A DNA stretch of 64,000 nt from Natronorubrum halalkaliphilum (GTDB lineage: Archaea; Halobacteriota; Halobacteria; Halobacteriales; Natrialbaceae). Numbering within the stretch: the stretch's first letter is position 1; each line of letters opens with the position of its first letter. The notes under the pieces were generated by a model. That model was not told the origin of the DNA, made no database searches, and saw only the letters and a list, made by a program, of their open reading frames with translations. Positions 49,560 to 59,059 of this stretch are shown here, piece by piece. Made by a program: the position numbers and the translations under genes. The DNA lies in NCBI RefSeq assembly GCF_009834785.1, contig NZ_WUYX01000038.1, positions 2,947-66,946 of the forward strand, read 5' to 3'.

Positions 49560-51008
49560 ATGGACGAGTACGATATCGTCGTGATCGGCGGCGGATCGGG
49601 AAGCCAGGTCGCGACCGCAGCGGCCGAGGCTGGACTCGAGGCGGCCGTCATCGAACGCGGGCCGCTGGGCGGCGCCTGCATCACGCGGGGCTGTATCCCC
49701 TCGAAGGCGCTGATCCATCGAGCCGACGTCGTCGAAGAGATACGCCGCGCCGAACAGTTCGGCGTCGCGGCCGAGTTGACGGACGTCGACTACGGCGAGA
49801 TCACGTCGTCGATCCGCGAGACGGTCTACGAGAAGGCCGAGGGACAGGAGTCGTCCCTCGAGGACGCCGACAACGTCAGCCTCTACGACGGCGAGGCCCG
49901 GTTCGTCGACGAACGCACGCTCGAGGTCGACCCGGGCGACGGCGACGACGGCGGCGAACGGCTCCGCGGCGAGACCGTCGTCCTCGCGGCCGGCAGCCGA
50001 CCGATGGTGCCGCCGATCGACGGCCTCGAGGACGTCGACTTTCTCACGAGCGACGATGCGCTCTTTCTGGACGATCGGCCCGACGAACTCGTGGTTATCG
50101 GGGGCGGCTACATCGGCGTCGAACTGGGCTACTTCTTCGGTGCGATCGGCGCCGACGTGACGCTCGTCGGACGCAGCGAGACGCTCGTGCCGAAAGAGGA
50201 CGACGCCGTGAGCGAGGTCGTCACCGACTCCCTCGAGTCGTACTGCGAGCTGTACACCGGCTACGAGGCCGCCGCGGTCGAACGGGACGGCGACCGGGTC
50301 GTCGTCACCGCAGCGCCGAGCGACGACACCGACAACACCGACGACGAAACGATCGACCTCGAGGCCGACCAACTGCTAGTTGCGACCGGTCGACGCCCGA
50401 ACACGGATACGCTGAACCTCGAGGCCACGAACGTCGAAACCGACGACAACGACCACGTCGAGGTCGATGCGACGCTCGAGACGACCGCCGACGGGATCTG
50501 GGCGATGGGCGACATCGTCGGCGACCAACCGTTCAAGCACGCGGCCGACTACGAGGCGCAAATCGTTTCGGCGAACGCGCTCGACGACGCGGGCCGCGAA
50601 GTCGACTACGACGCGATGCCCCACGCCATCTTCACCTCGCCGCAGGTCGCGAGCGTGGGACGGACGGAGCACGAACTCGAGGACGCCGGCCGGGAGCACG
50701 AGTCCGCGACGATCCCGTTCGACGCCGCGCCGCTGGGCATGATCCTCGAGGCCGGCGACGGGCTGGTGAAGGTCCTCGCCGCGCCGGACGGCGAGATTCT
50801 GGGCTGTCACATCGTCGGGCCGCAGGCCTCGACGCTGATCCAGGAGGTCGTCGTCGCGATGGACGGCGGAGCGGGGACCGTCGACGACGTCGCCGAGCCG
50901 GTACACGTCCATCCGGCGCTCTCGGAGGTGGTGTACGCGGCATTCGACGAACTCTCTTCACAGCCGTACTCGACGGCCCCGGACTGGCGGGACGTAAGTA
51001 GTGAGTGA
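49560..51008 (+). CDS. Dihydrolipoyl dehydrogenase-type flavoprotein disulfide reductase
   Basis: The protein has 482 residues from the ATG at 49560 (MDEYDIVVIGGGSGSQVATA). Redox-active disulfide: GGACITRGCIPSKALIH. The FAD motif is GGGSGSQ, the NAD(P) motif is VVIGGGYIGVELGYFFGAIG, and the catalytic dyad is VHVHPALSEVVYAAF. The family includes dihydrolipoyl dehydrogenase, mercuric reductase-like and mycothione or gamma-glutamylcystine reductases. No 2-oxo-acid dehydrogenase genes are near, so a role in thiol or disulfide metabolism is also possible. A TTTTACGG element is about 30 bases upstream. Confidence 0.88.
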   Translation: MDEYDIVVIGGGSGSQVATAAAEAGLEAAVIERGPLGGACITRGCIPSKALIHRADVVEEIRRAEQFGVAAELTDVDYGEITSSIRETVYEKAEGQESSLEDADNVSLYDGEARFVDERTLEVDPGDGDDGGERLRGETVVLAAGSRPMVPPIDGLEDVDFLTSDDALFLDDRPDELVVIGGGYIGVELGYFFGAIGADVTLVGRSETLVPKEDDAVSEVVTDSLESYCELYTGYEAAAVERDGDRVVVTAAPSDDTDNTDDETIDLEADQLLVATGRRPNTDTLNLEATNVETDDNDHVEVDATLETTADGIWAMGDIVGDQPFKHAADYEAQIVSANALDDAGREVDYDAMPHAIFTSPQVASVGRTEHELEDAGREHESATIPFDAAPLGMILEAGDGLVKVLAAPDGEILGCHIVGPQASTLIQEVVVAMDGGAGTVDDVAEPVHVHPALSEVVYAAFDELSSQPYSTAPDWRDVSSE

Positions 51009-51039
51009 TTCGCGTGTCAAACGAGACTATCAATAGCTA

Positions 51040-52623
51040 ATGTCCGACGGATCAGATCCCCCCGAACCGACCGAATCCGACGCGGCAGCGGCCGTCTACG
51101 AACGCATTACCGACGCCGTCTTCGCGCTCGACGAGGAGTGGCGGTTCACGTTCTGTAACGAACGAGCCGAACAGATGCTCGAGCGATCCGAATCGGAGTT
51201 ACTCGGAACGGTCATCTGGGAGGCGTTTCCCGACGCGCTCGGGTCGACGTTCGAACGCGAGTACGAGCGGGCGATGGAAACCCAGGAACCGGTCACGTTC
51301 GAAGCGTTCTACGAGCCGCTCGACGCCTGGCTCGAGGTGCGTGCGTACCCATCAGAAACCGGGCTCACGGTCCACTTTCGTGACGCCACCGAGCGCGTGA
51401 GGCGAAAAGAGACACTGCAAAAGCGCGAGCAAGCGCTGCGGGACGCCTACGAAGTCATCGCGGATCCCGAGCGATCGTTCGACGAGCAACTCGACGCGCT
51501 CCTCGGAGTCGTTCGGGACACGATCGGCACGGACTACGCGACGCTGTCGTGCGTGCACGAAGACGCCGACGAGTACATCTTCGACGCCGTCGACGCGCCG
51601 GCCGATGCCGACCTCGAGGCGGGGGATACGACCTCGCTGCGGGCGACGAACTGCGAGCGCGTCGTCAGCACCGAGCAGACGCTGGTTCTCGAGGACGTCG
51701 AGGCGGATGCTCCGGAACTCGCCGACCGGGCCGGTAACGCCGAGTGGGGAATCTCCTGTTATCTCGGAACCCCGATCACCGTCCGCGACGAGGTGTACGG
51801 CACCTTCTGTTTCTACGATATGGAGGCCCGAAGCGAGGAGTTTACCGACTGGGAGATCACGTTCGTCGAGCTACTGGGCAACTGGGTGAGCGCCGAACTC
51901 GAGCGCCAGCGGTCCGAACGGGACCTCGAGGAATCAAACAAACGACTCGAGCAGTTCGCCTACACCGCTTCCCACGACCTTCAGGAGCCGTTACGGATGA
52001 TCTCGAGTTACCTCTCGCTCATCGAGCAACGCTACGGCGATGACCTCGACGAAGACGGGGAGGAGTTCATCGAGTTCGCCGTCGACGGGGCCGAGCGGAT
52101 GCAGGCGATGATCGACGGCCTCCTCGCCTACTCGCGGGTCGAAACGCGGGGCGATCCGTTCGAACCGGTCGACCTGAACGGCGTGCTCGAGGACGCCCGA
52201 ACCGATCTGGCGCTCAGACTCGAGGAGGCCGACGGGGAGCTCACAAGCGAATCGTTGCCTCGCGTCGAGGGCGATGACGACCAGCTACGACAGGTGTTCC
52301 AGAACCTGCTGTCGAACGCGATCCAATACGCGGGCGACGAGCCGCCGCGGATCCACGTGGGGGCCGAACGGGCGGGCGGCGACTGGCGTATCTCGGTCAG
52401 CGACGAGGGGATCGGGATCGATCCGGACGACGTCGAGCGGATCTTCGACGTCTTCGAACGGCTCCACAGCCACGAGGAACACGACGGGACGGGGATCGGA
52501 CTCGCGCTCTGCGAGCGGATCGTCGAACGCCACGGCGGCGAAATCTGGGTTGATACCGACGTCGAACCGGACGACGGGGCGACGTTCCTCTTTACGTTGC
52601 CGGCGGCCGATCCGCCGGAGTGA
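51040..52623 (+). CDS. PAS-GAF sensor histidine kinase
   Basis: The protein has 527 residues. PAS domain at residues about 15-120 (VYERITDAVFALDEEWRFTF), GAF at about 140-290 (with CYLGTPITVRDEVYGTFCFY), and HisKA at about 300-370 with phospho-His312 in YTASHDLQEPLR. HATPase follows at about 410-525: N box VFQNLLSNAIQYAG, G1 VSDEGIGIDPDD, F box FDVFERLHSHEEHDGTGIGLALC. There is no TM segment, so it is a soluble kinase, perhaps sensing light or redox through the GAF. No response regulator is adjacent. It starts 31 bases after the reductase. Confidence 0.92.
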   Translation: MSDGSDPPEPTESDAAAAVYERITDAVFALDEEWRFTFCNERAEQMLERSESELLGTVIWEAFPDALGSTFEREYERAMETQEPVTFEAFYEPLDAWLEVRAYPSETGLTVHFRDATERVRRKETLQKREQALRDAYEVIADPERSFDEQLDALLGVVRDTIGTDYATLSCVHEDADEYIFDAVDAPADADLEAGDTTSLRATNCERVVSTEQTLVLEDVEADAPELADRAGNAEWGISCYLGTPITVRDEVYGTFCFYDMEARSEEFTDWEITFVELLGNWVSAELERQRSERDLEESNKRLEQFAYTASHDLQEPLRMISSYLSLIEQRYGDDLDEDGEEFIEFAVDGAERMQAMIDGLLAYSRVETRGDPFEPVDLNGVLEDARTDLALRLEEADGELTSESLPRVEGDDDQLRQVFQNLLSNAIQYAGDEPPRIHVGAERAGGDWRISVSDEGIGIDPDDVERIFDVFERLHSHEEHDGTGIGLALCERIVERHGGEIWVDTDVEPDDGATFLFTLPAADPPE

Positions 52624-52663
52624 GTCGCTCGAGGGATCGGACGATCGGACGAGTTCGCGTCGG

Positions 52664-53509
52664 TTACCTACTCTCGCCGGTCTCGATATCGCCGTCGGTA
52701 GCCAGCCACTCCGTGAGACTGCCCTCGTAGAAGGCGACGTGCTCGTACCCCAGCGCCCGGAGGACCACGTAGGTGTGGCTGATCCGTCTGGCGGTGTTAC
52801 AGTAGAGGACGATCTCGCGATCGGGCGTAATCCCGTACTCGCTTAGCAACGCCTCGAGTTCGGACTCGGGTTTGAGCCGCCGCGTCTCGTCGTCGACGAC
52901 CTCGCGCCAGTCGAACCGCACCGCACCCGGCAACCTGGCCTCCTCGAACTCGTGCCGTTCGCGCGTGTCGACGAAGACGGCGTCGCGCTCGAGGGCGTCC
53001 TCGACGGTCTCGAGGTCGACCAGCGGGCTTTCCTCGCGGGCGAGCGGATCGGGGGCGTACGTCGTCGGTTCGGTTTCGGGCTCGGCGCTCGTCGTCTCGT
53101 GGTCGCGGTTCCAGGCGCTGAAATCGCCGTCGAGCAGTCGCACGTCGTCGTGGCCGTACTCGAGGGCGGTGAGCACGAACCGGGCGGCGAACACGCCGTG
53201 GGTGTCGTCGTAGGCGACGATCGTGTCGTCGGGGGAGATCCCGGCGTCGCCGAGGAGCGTCGCGAACGCGTCGACGCCGGGCAAGGTCCCGCGGTCGACG
53301 TCGGTTTCGTCGCGGTAGCTGTCGAAGGGGATACTGACGGCCCCCGGAACGTGTCCGATTCCGTCGTACTCCCAGGCGTCGCGAACGTCGACGATGCGTA
53401 CCTGCGGATCCTCGTGTCCGTGTTCATCTGCGTTTTCGTGTTCGTCTTCGTCTTCGTCCTCGAGGTGTGCTGCGAGCCAGTTCGGCGTGACGACGACGGT
53501 CTCGTCCAT
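52664..53509 (-). CDS. tssA: Thiosulfate/3-mercaptopyruvate sulfurtransferase (tandem rhodanese)
   Basis: The protein has 281 residues from the ATG at 53507-53509 (MDETVVVTPNWLAAHLEDED). Two rhodanese domains; the active-site Cys is in the C-terminal one (IVLYCNTARRISHT). The N-terminal domain has VRIVDVRDAWEYDGIGHVPG, and the linker near residues 17-34 is a Glu/Asp/His repeat. A start at 53632 is too far upstream. It probably transfers sulfane sulfur to cyanide or thiols. It is divergent from a second rhodanese gene. Confidence 0.9.
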   Translation of the reverse strand: MDETVVVTPNWLAAHLEDEDEDEHENADEHGHEDPQVRIVDVRDAWEYDGIGHVPGAVSIPFDSYRDETDVDRGTLPGVDAFATLLGDAGISPDDTIVAYDDTHGVFAARFVLTALEYGHDDVRLLDGDFSAWNRDHETTSAEPETEPTTYAPDPLAREESPLVDLETVEDALERDAVFVDTRERHEFEEARLPGAVRFDWREVVDDETRRLKPESELEALLSEYGITPDREIVLYCNTARRISHTYVVLRALGYEHVAFYEGSLTEWLATDGDIETGESR

Positions 53510-53792
53510 CGCTGTCCGTTTCGGATCCGGCCCTCGAGAACGCACCGGTCCCGGCACCACTCCCCTGGGTACCGAGGTCCCGGCAATTACCACCGACTCG
53601 GGCGAACCTGTCGGGTCGGCGAAAGCCGTCACATGTCGGCCGCGGTTCTATTTAGCCTGGAGGCGAGACGGTCGCCGAATCGCACCGATTCCCCACGTTC
53701 GAGGTAGCGGCAACAGTCACCGACACGATAGACCATCGTCCGAATTGTCCGGTTAGGGTGCCACTATGACCCTGCCAGCCCACGTGTCGCGT

Positions 53793-54656
53793 ATGGCAAC
53801 AGACTACGCCAACGACGTACTCGTCACGGCTGACTGGGTCAAAGCGCGCCTCGAAGAGTTCGAGGACGACGACTCCGACCACCGGCTGGTCGAGGTCGAC
53901 GTCGACACGGAAGCCTACGAGGAAGCACACGCTCCCGGCGCGATCGGATTCAACTGGGAGACCCAACTACAGGATCAGACTACCCGCGACATCCTCTCGA
54001 AGGACGACTTCGAGGGCCTGCTCGGCTCCCACGGCATCAGCGAGAACTCCACCGTCGTCCTCTACGGCGACAACTCCAACTGGTTCGCCGCCTACACTTA
54101 CTGGCAGTTTAAGTACTACGGCCACAAGGACGTCTACCTGCTCGACGGCGGCCGCGAGTACTGGCTCGAGAACGACTACCCGACGACCGACGAAGAGCCG
54201 GACTTCTCGGCGGTCGAGTACGACGCCGCGGGCCCGCGCGAGAGCATCCGCGCCTACCGCGAGGACGTCGAGAACGCGATCGACCGCGGCGTTCCGCTGG
54301 TCGACGTTCGCTCGCCCGAGGAGTTCAGCGGCGAGATTCTCGCCCCGCCGGGCCTGCAGGAGACCGCCCAGCGCGGCGGCCACATTCCGGGGGCGAAGAA
54401 CATCTCGTGGGCCGCCGTCACGAACGACGACGGCACGTTCAAGGACCGCGAGGAACTCGAGGAACTCTACGCCGACGAAGACATCGACGGCGACGAGACG
54501 ACCGTCGCCTACTGCCGCATCGGCGAGCGATCGTCCGTCGCGTGGTTCGCCCTGCACGAACTGCTTGGTTACGAGGACACCGTCAACTACGACGGGTCCT
54601 GGACCGAATGGGGTAATTTGGTTAACGCGCCGATAGAGAAAGGCGAAGCTGAGTGA
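53793..54656 (+). CDS. tssB: Thiosulfate sulfurtransferase (tandem rhodanese)
   Basis: The protein has 287 residues from the ATG at 53793 (MATDYANDVLVTADWVKARL). It has two rhodanese domains; the catalytic loop is AYCRIGERSSVAWF (CRIGERSS). The N-terminal domain includes VEVDVDTEAYEEAHAPGA and the middle FKYYGHKDVYLLDGGREYW. The divergent arrangement with 52664-53509 is the haloarchaeal pattern for two thiosulfate sulfurtransferases. The sequence after its stop repeats the stop region. Confidence 0.92.
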   Translation: MATDYANDVLVTADWVKARLEEFEDDDSDHRLVEVDVDTEAYEEAHAPGAIGFNWETQLQDQTTRDILSKDDFEGLLGSHGISENSTVVLYGDNSNWFAAYTYWQFKYYGHKDVYLLDGGREYWLENDYPTTDEEPDFSAVEYDAAGPRESIRAYREDVENAIDRGVPLVDVRSPEEFSGEILAPPGLQETAQRGGHIPGAKNISWAAVTNDDGTFKDREELEELYADEDIDGDETTVAYCRIGERSSVAWFALHELLGYEDTVNYDGSWTEWGNLVNAPIEKGEAE

Positions 54657-54787
54657 GTGGAGCGAACGAAGCTTCGTAGTGGAGCGGGGAACACAGTGAC
54701 CCGCGAAACAGGCGAGGCCGAGTGAAACGAGGCCTCGAGGCGAAGCGAGGAACGATGTGACTCGCGGAGCAGGGCGAAGCGGAGAAC
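54642..54787 (+). repeat. Imperfect tandem repeat of the rhodanese gene's 3' end
   Basis: GGCGAAGCTGAGTGA (the last codons and stop of the rhodanese gene, 54642-54656) recurs as GGCGAGGCCGAGTGA at 54711-54725 and as GGCGAAGCGGAGAAC at 54773-54787, a spacing of 69 and then 62 bases. The intervening units share GTGAC-CGCG-CAGG-type blocks. This looks like repeated duplication of the gene's end, leaving untranslated copies. The gap 54657-55007 has no gene. Confidence 0.55.
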
Positions 54788-55007
54788 GGGAAGTGTAAGC
54801 GATACGTCTGCTGTTTCGTTTTCGCCGACTGCTCGAGAGCAGGGACTCGAGCCGTTCGAATCGATTCTTCGCGTATCGGCTTAATGAGTGACGATGCGTC
54901 CGATACGAGCCGACTCGACAGCGAACCGCACTCCGAAAACTCGAGCTACCGGCTATCGGATCGATAGGCGAAAAAACGGTCCACGCAGCGGCGGTGAACG
55001 GACGCGA

Positions 55008-56222
55008 TCAGTGGAGGTTATCCGACGCGATGTCGTCCGGCGTGACGACCTCGACGTCGACGTCGTTGATCGTCGACAGCGCCGCCTCGAGCGAGTCGAG
55101 CGAGTCGCCGACGTTTCGGTAGGACAGCGTCGTGATCAGACGCTGTTCGGCGGTCCACTCGAGGAGTTGCGCGGCTTCCTCGGGGTCGGGATTGGTCTCA
55201 CGGGGGGCGAGGTGTGGGTTGCTGAGGAAACCGTGGCCCGCGTAGCCGCCCACGAACGCGACGTCGTGGTACTCCTCGACGAGTTCGAGGGCCGACTCGT
55301 CGTAGCGGTTGAGCCCGTACGAGTAGTAGGCGTCCTCGAAGCCGTTGTCGTCGAGCCACTCGGCGGCGCTGCTGAGTTCCGCCTCCTGTCGGTCCGCGTC
55401 GTGTTGGGTGAGGTTGGTGCCGGTCGCACCGCCGCTGGCGATGGTCCAGCCGTCGTCTTGGAGGGACTCGAGGTCGCTCTGTGCGAGGTATCCGTCGCTA
55501 TCCACGTAGTCGGTCGTGACGAAGACCGTCCCGGGAACGTCGTGCTCGGCGAGGAGTGGAGCCGCCTGGCTGGCGACGTCGGGAGTGCTTTCGGGGAACT
55601 GGAGGAGGACTTTCCCGGTGTCGGGTCGTTCGACGAAGTGATAATCGTCACACCACAGGGAGAGCTCGCGCTCGCCGGCCCAGACGGAGATTTTGGTGTG
55701 ATCGATCGAACTCAGATCCGGATCGCCGTCGGTGTCGACGACGCCCAGATCGCGGCGGACGAACGGCCCGTCGGCGCGAACCGAACACTGAAGTAGCAGT
55801 CGGTCGCCGTCGGTGTCCGTGAGCTGGACGACCGGGTTGACATCGTGGTCGCTCGTAAACGCCAGCGCGGGGAATTCGTCCGAAAGGTCGCGCGCGGTGT
55901 CGAATTCCCGCTTGATCATGATACGTTCGGATGAGCCGTCGGACTCCATCCGTGCGGATTGGGATCCAACGTACGTGCGCTCTTCGTCAGCTGTGAGCGA
56001 TCCCTCCATCACCGTCCACTTCGAGAGATCCTCGAACTCGTCGAACGATCCGGGCTTCTCGTCGACCGGGTCGGACGATCCGTTCTCGTCTCCGTTCCCG
56101 TTCCCGGTTTCGTTGTCGTCATCGTCAGCGCCGTTTTCCTCCGCTGTTTCCGAATCACTCAGGGCGGAACAGCCAGCGAGCGTCGCCGCCGCGGCCGTCG
56201 CGAGGTATACTCGTCGTTTCAT
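55008..56222 (-). CDS. Polysaccharide deacetylase-like lipoprotein, probably inactive
   Basis: The protein has 404 residues. Lipoprotein signal MKRRVYLATAAAATLAGCSA, then an acidic Asp/Asn/Gly linker, a beta-rich domain to about residue 190, and a NodB-like domain (VLLQFPESTPDVASQAAPLL, DVPGTVFVTTDYVDSDGY). In active NodB enzymes the motifs TFDDG and H-x-x-x-H bind metal. Here they read QFPEST and ASGGATG, so the Asp and His ligands are absent. It may act as a glycan-binding or structural surface protein. It is oriented away from the rubrerythrin gene. Confidence 0.85.
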   Translation of the reverse strand: MKRRVYLATAAAATLAGCSALSDSETAEENGADDDDNETGNGNGDENGSSDPVDEKPGSFDEFEDLSKWTVMEGSLTADEERTYVGSQSARMESDGSSERIMIKREFDTARDLSDEFPALAFTSDHDVNPVVQLTDTDGDRLLLQCSVRADGPFVRRDLGVVDTDGDPDLSSIDHTKISVWAGERELSLWCDDYHFVERPDTGKVLLQFPESTPDVASQAAPLLAEHDVPGTVFVTTDYVDSDGYLAQSDLESLQDDGWTIASGGATGTNLTQHDADRQEAELSSAAEWLDDNGFEDAYYSYGLNRYDESALELVEEYHDVAFVGGYAGHGFLSNPHLAPRETNPDPEEAAQLLEWTAEQRLITTLSYRNVGDSLDSLEAALSTINDVDVEVVTPDDIASDNLH

Positions 56223-56456
56223 TCCGATCGATGAAAGTCGGTTCGGGATGATTGTTATGCTCTCGTTGTAGTCAAGATCCGGAGGGTAAGCGGTGCCTAT
56301 CGGTCGGAATGGACCGACTACCGACTTCTCGAGGCGAACCGCTCCGCCCTAGACTGCACCGAATCATTCCGGACCGTTCCGATCCGCTCTAGACCGCTCG
56401 AATCCACGAGCGCCTGTCGCAACAGACCTAACTCGAGTCCGGTCGAACGAATGGGC

Positions 56457-57116
56457 ATGACCGATTCCGAATCCGATTCGGGTTCCGAGGCGTTCGCCCG
56501 AGCCGTCCGCGAGGACAATCAAACCGCGCTCTCGCGACTCGGCTCCTCGAAGTCGCTCTACGCCGACACCGGCGGCGACATCGACACCGAGCCCGTCCTT
56601 GAAGCGACCGCCGACGCCGAATACGCGGCCTGGCAGACCTTCCTCGAGTGGGCCGACAGCGAGGCCGACGACGAGGTTCGCGAAGCGTTCGAGGCAACCG
56701 CTGCGGAGGAAAAGGACCACTACGAGACGGTCATCAACCATCTCAGTGCCGACGAGTACGAACCGTCCGAGATCCCCGCCCTGCACGAGTACCTGCGCGG
56801 CCTCGAGGCGACGATCGAACGCGTCGGCGCGTTCGTCGGTCGGATCCTCGCGAGCAAGCGCTCGAAAGAGCAGGTCGTCGGCTACTTCGTCGGCGACGCC
56901 GACCCCCAGGCAGCCGGCGTCTTCCGGGAGTTCGGCGACGACCTGGACGCTCAACTCGAGCGCGCCGAGGACCTGCTCGAGAACGTCTGTGAGGACGAGG
57001 ACGAGGACGATCGCGACCGCGCTCTCGAGGCCGCGAACGGCGCAATTGAGGCCGCCTACGGCGAGTACGTCGAGAACCTCGAGGCGATGGGTGCGAACCC
57101 GAAGCCGGTCTGTTGA
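56457..57116 (+). CDS. Rubrerythrin-family protein
   Basis: The protein has 219 residues from the ATG at 56457; the ATG at 56451 is also open. The ferritin-like diiron fold is suggested by Glu/His motifs such as DAEYAAWQTFLEWAD, FEATAAEEKDHYETVINHL and EATIERVGAFVGRIL. There is no rubredoxin-like C-terminal domain. Such proteins protect against peroxide or store iron. It ends only three bases before the stop of the convergent gene. Confidence 0.85.
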   Translation: MTDSESDSGSEAFARAVREDNQTALSRLGSSKSLYADTGGDIDTEPVLEATADAEYAAWQTFLEWADSEADDEVREAFEATAAEEKDHYETVINHLSADEYEPSEIPALHEYLRGLEATIERVGAFVGRILASKRSKEQVVGYFVGDADPQAAGVFREFGDDLDAQLERAEDLLENVCEDEDEDDRDRALEAANGAIEAAYGEYVENLEAMGANPKPVC

Positions 57117-57119
57117 CGG

Positions 57120-57389
57120 CTATACGCCGTCGACCGTCTCCCGAAACGCCCGGATGGACTCGAGGGCGTCCTCGACGCGATCGGCGACCTCACCCTCGTT
57201 CTCGTCTGCGATTTCAGTCAGGATGTGTTCGTGGCGCGCGAGTTTGCCGTGGTCCGGCCCGCGGTCGGCCTCGGCGAGGGCCGCGAACTGGTTCGACTGC
57301 GTTTCGAGGCGCTCGCGGGTTTCGTCGTCGGCCGCGGCGGCGGCGTCCTGAAGCGTCGCGGCGGCGTCTGCCAGGTTTTCTCGAGTCAT
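57120..57389 (-). CDS. Small helical haloarchaeal protein
   Basis: The protein has 89 residues (MTRENLADAAATLQDAAAAA). It is almost entirely helical, with a heptad pattern, and contains LARHEHILTEIADENEGEV. It matches the DUF7553-type coiled-coil family in haloarchaea by size and composition. Function unknown. It converges with the rubrerythrin gene with a three-base gap. Confidence 0.8.
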   Translation of the reverse strand: MTRENLADAAATLQDAAAAADDETRERLETQSNQFAALAEADRGPDHGKLARHEHILTEIADENEGEVADRVEDALESIRAFRETVDGV

Positions 57390-57478
57390 GTGTTATCGTT
57401 CATCAGAGGCCAGTAAAACAGTTTCAGAAGTGACCGATCGGTGGGAGAATCGATGAATCGGGACGGCGGACGCCACCG

Positions 57479-58318
57479 TCAGGCGACGCGTTCGATCCGA
57501 TCCGCGAGATCGAGAGCCGCGAGATCGTCCGGCGTTAGTCCGGCGACGGTATCGTGGAAGTTCGTCCGGTAGCTCGCCGGGCCGTCGTGATCCAGTTCGG
57601 CGGCGCGCTCGCCGGCGATGCCGAATGCGAGGGCTCCGTGGAGGGCGGCCGCGGTCGACTCCTCGAGTGCGCCGCGGAAGGCCGCGATGGTCGCGCCGAG
57701 CATGCAGCCGGTGCCAACGACTTCGGACAGCCGCTCGTGGCCGGCGGAAAGCCGCACGGCTTCGTCGCCGGTCGCGACGACGTCTTCGACGCCGCTCGCG
57801 ACGACCGTCGCACCGGTTGAGTCCGCGAGCGACCGGGCGGCGTCTTCGATCTCTTCGTACTCGCCGATCGATTCGACGCCTTTCACTTCGGCCTCGACGC
57901 CGGCGAGGGCGCTGATCTCGCCGTAGTTGCCTTTGATAACCGAGAACTCGACGTCCTCGAGCAGCGCCTCGGCAACTGCTTCTCGGGTCGGCGTCGCGCC
58001 GACGCCGACGGGATCGAGCACGACGGGGATGTCGCGCTCGGCCGCGGTCGCAGCGGCCTCGTGCATGGCCTCGACTTTCCCCTCCGGGACCTGCCCCGTG
58101 TTGAGCAGGATCGCGGACGCGCCATTGGCCATCTCGCCGGCGTCGCCCGGCGAGTCGGCCATCACCGGGAGCGCGTCCCAGTGGAGCGTGAGGTTGGCGA
58201 CGTCGTTCATCGTCACTTCGTTGGTCAGGTGCTGGACGAGCGGCGATCCGTCGGCGATCGCCTGCAGGGAGTTCGCGAGGTCGTCGCCGGTGGTATCAGT
58301 GGGTAGTGACTCACTCAT
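57479..58318 (-). CDS. thiM: Hydroxyethylthiazole kinase
   Basis: The protein has 279 residues. It phosphorylates 4-methyl-5-hydroxyethylthiazole to salvage the thiazole half of thiamine. Family segments: PLVQHLTNEVTMNDVANLTL, ADSPGDAGEMANGASAILLN, IPVVLDPVGVGATPTREAV, VIKGNYGEISALAG, and VGTGCMLGATIAAF (ATP/Cys region). Its start lies inside the end of thiE (8-base overlap), so the two make a salvage operon. Confidence 0.95.
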   Translation of the reverse strand: MSESLPTDTTGDDLANSLQAIADGSPLVQHLTNEVTMNDVANLTLHWDALPVMADSPGDAGEMANGASAILLNTGQVPEGKVEAMHEAAATAAERDIPVVLDPVGVGATPTREAVAEALLEDVEFSVIKGNYGEISALAGVEAEVKGVESIGEYEEIEDAARSLADSTGATVVASGVEDVVATGDEAVRLSAGHERLSEVVGTGCMLGATIAAFRGALEESTAAALHGALAFGIAGERAAELDHDGPASYRTNFHDTVAGLTPDDLAALDLADRIERVA

Positions 58319-58979
58319 CGGGTGTCGATCCGTTCGCCACCCCCTTCGCAGTTTCGACGGTTTCCGCGAGCGCAGCAGTCGCAGCCTGCGGATCGTCGGC
58401 CGCGGTGATCTCGGAGATGACGGCCACGCCGACCGCGCCGGCCTCGACGACCGGACCGGCGTTTTTAGCTGTGATGCCGCCGATTCCGACGACCGGGATC
58501 GAGACCGCCTCGGCGATGGCGGCGATTCGCTCGGGGCCGACGCCGTCCTCCTCGGCCGCGACGTCCTTCGAGGACGTGCCGTAGACGGCGCCGATACCGA
58601 GGTAGTCCGCGCCCGCGGCTTCCGCCTCGAGCGCCTCCTCGACCGTCGAGGTCGAACAGCCGACGACCGCGTCGGGTCCGAGCAGTTCGCGCGCGACGGT
58701 CACCGGGAGGTCAGACTGGCCCACGTGGACCCCGTCGGCGTCGATCGCCTGCGCGATATCGACGCGGTCGTTGACGATCAAATCAACGCCAGCCTCGGCG
58801 GTCTGTTCGCGAAGCTCAAGCCCGAGATCGTACCGAAACCGGGCCTCGGTCTCCTTCTCGCGAAGCTGGACGACGTCGACGCCGCCGTCGATCGCCGCGC
58901 GGACGACGTCGATCGTCGACCGACCCTCAGAGATCGACTGCTGGGTGACGAGGTAGGTGCCGTAGTTCGAGGGCTCCAT
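58311..58979 (-). CDS. thiE: Thiamine-phosphate synthase
   Basis: The protein has 222 residues. It joins HMP-pyrophosphate and thiazole phosphate to make thiamine phosphate. Motifs: VVQLREKETEARFRYD, LIVNDRVDIAQAIDADGVHVG (pyrophosphate), GCSTSTVEEALEAEAAGADY and VVGIGGITAKNAGPVVEAGA. Full length. First gene of the thiE-thiM pair; the 8-base overlap suggests translational coupling. Confidence 0.95.
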   Translation of the reverse strand: MEPSNYGTYLVTQQSISEGRSTIDVVRAAIDGGVDVVQLREKETEARFRYDLGLELREQTAEAGVDLIVNDRVDIAQAIDADGVHVGQSDLPVTVARELLGPDAVVGCSTSTVEEALEAEAAGADYLGIGAVYGTSSKDVAAEEDGVGPERIAAIAEAVSIPVVGIGGITAKNAGPVVEAGAVGVAVISEITAADDPQAATAALAETVETAKGVANGSTPDE

Positions 58980-59059
58980 GGACGAACTGCGGGTGCTGAA
59001 CCACTAAGCGACTTCGGTCGAACGGACTGGCTAAAACGGGTGGTTGCACTCGGGAAGCC

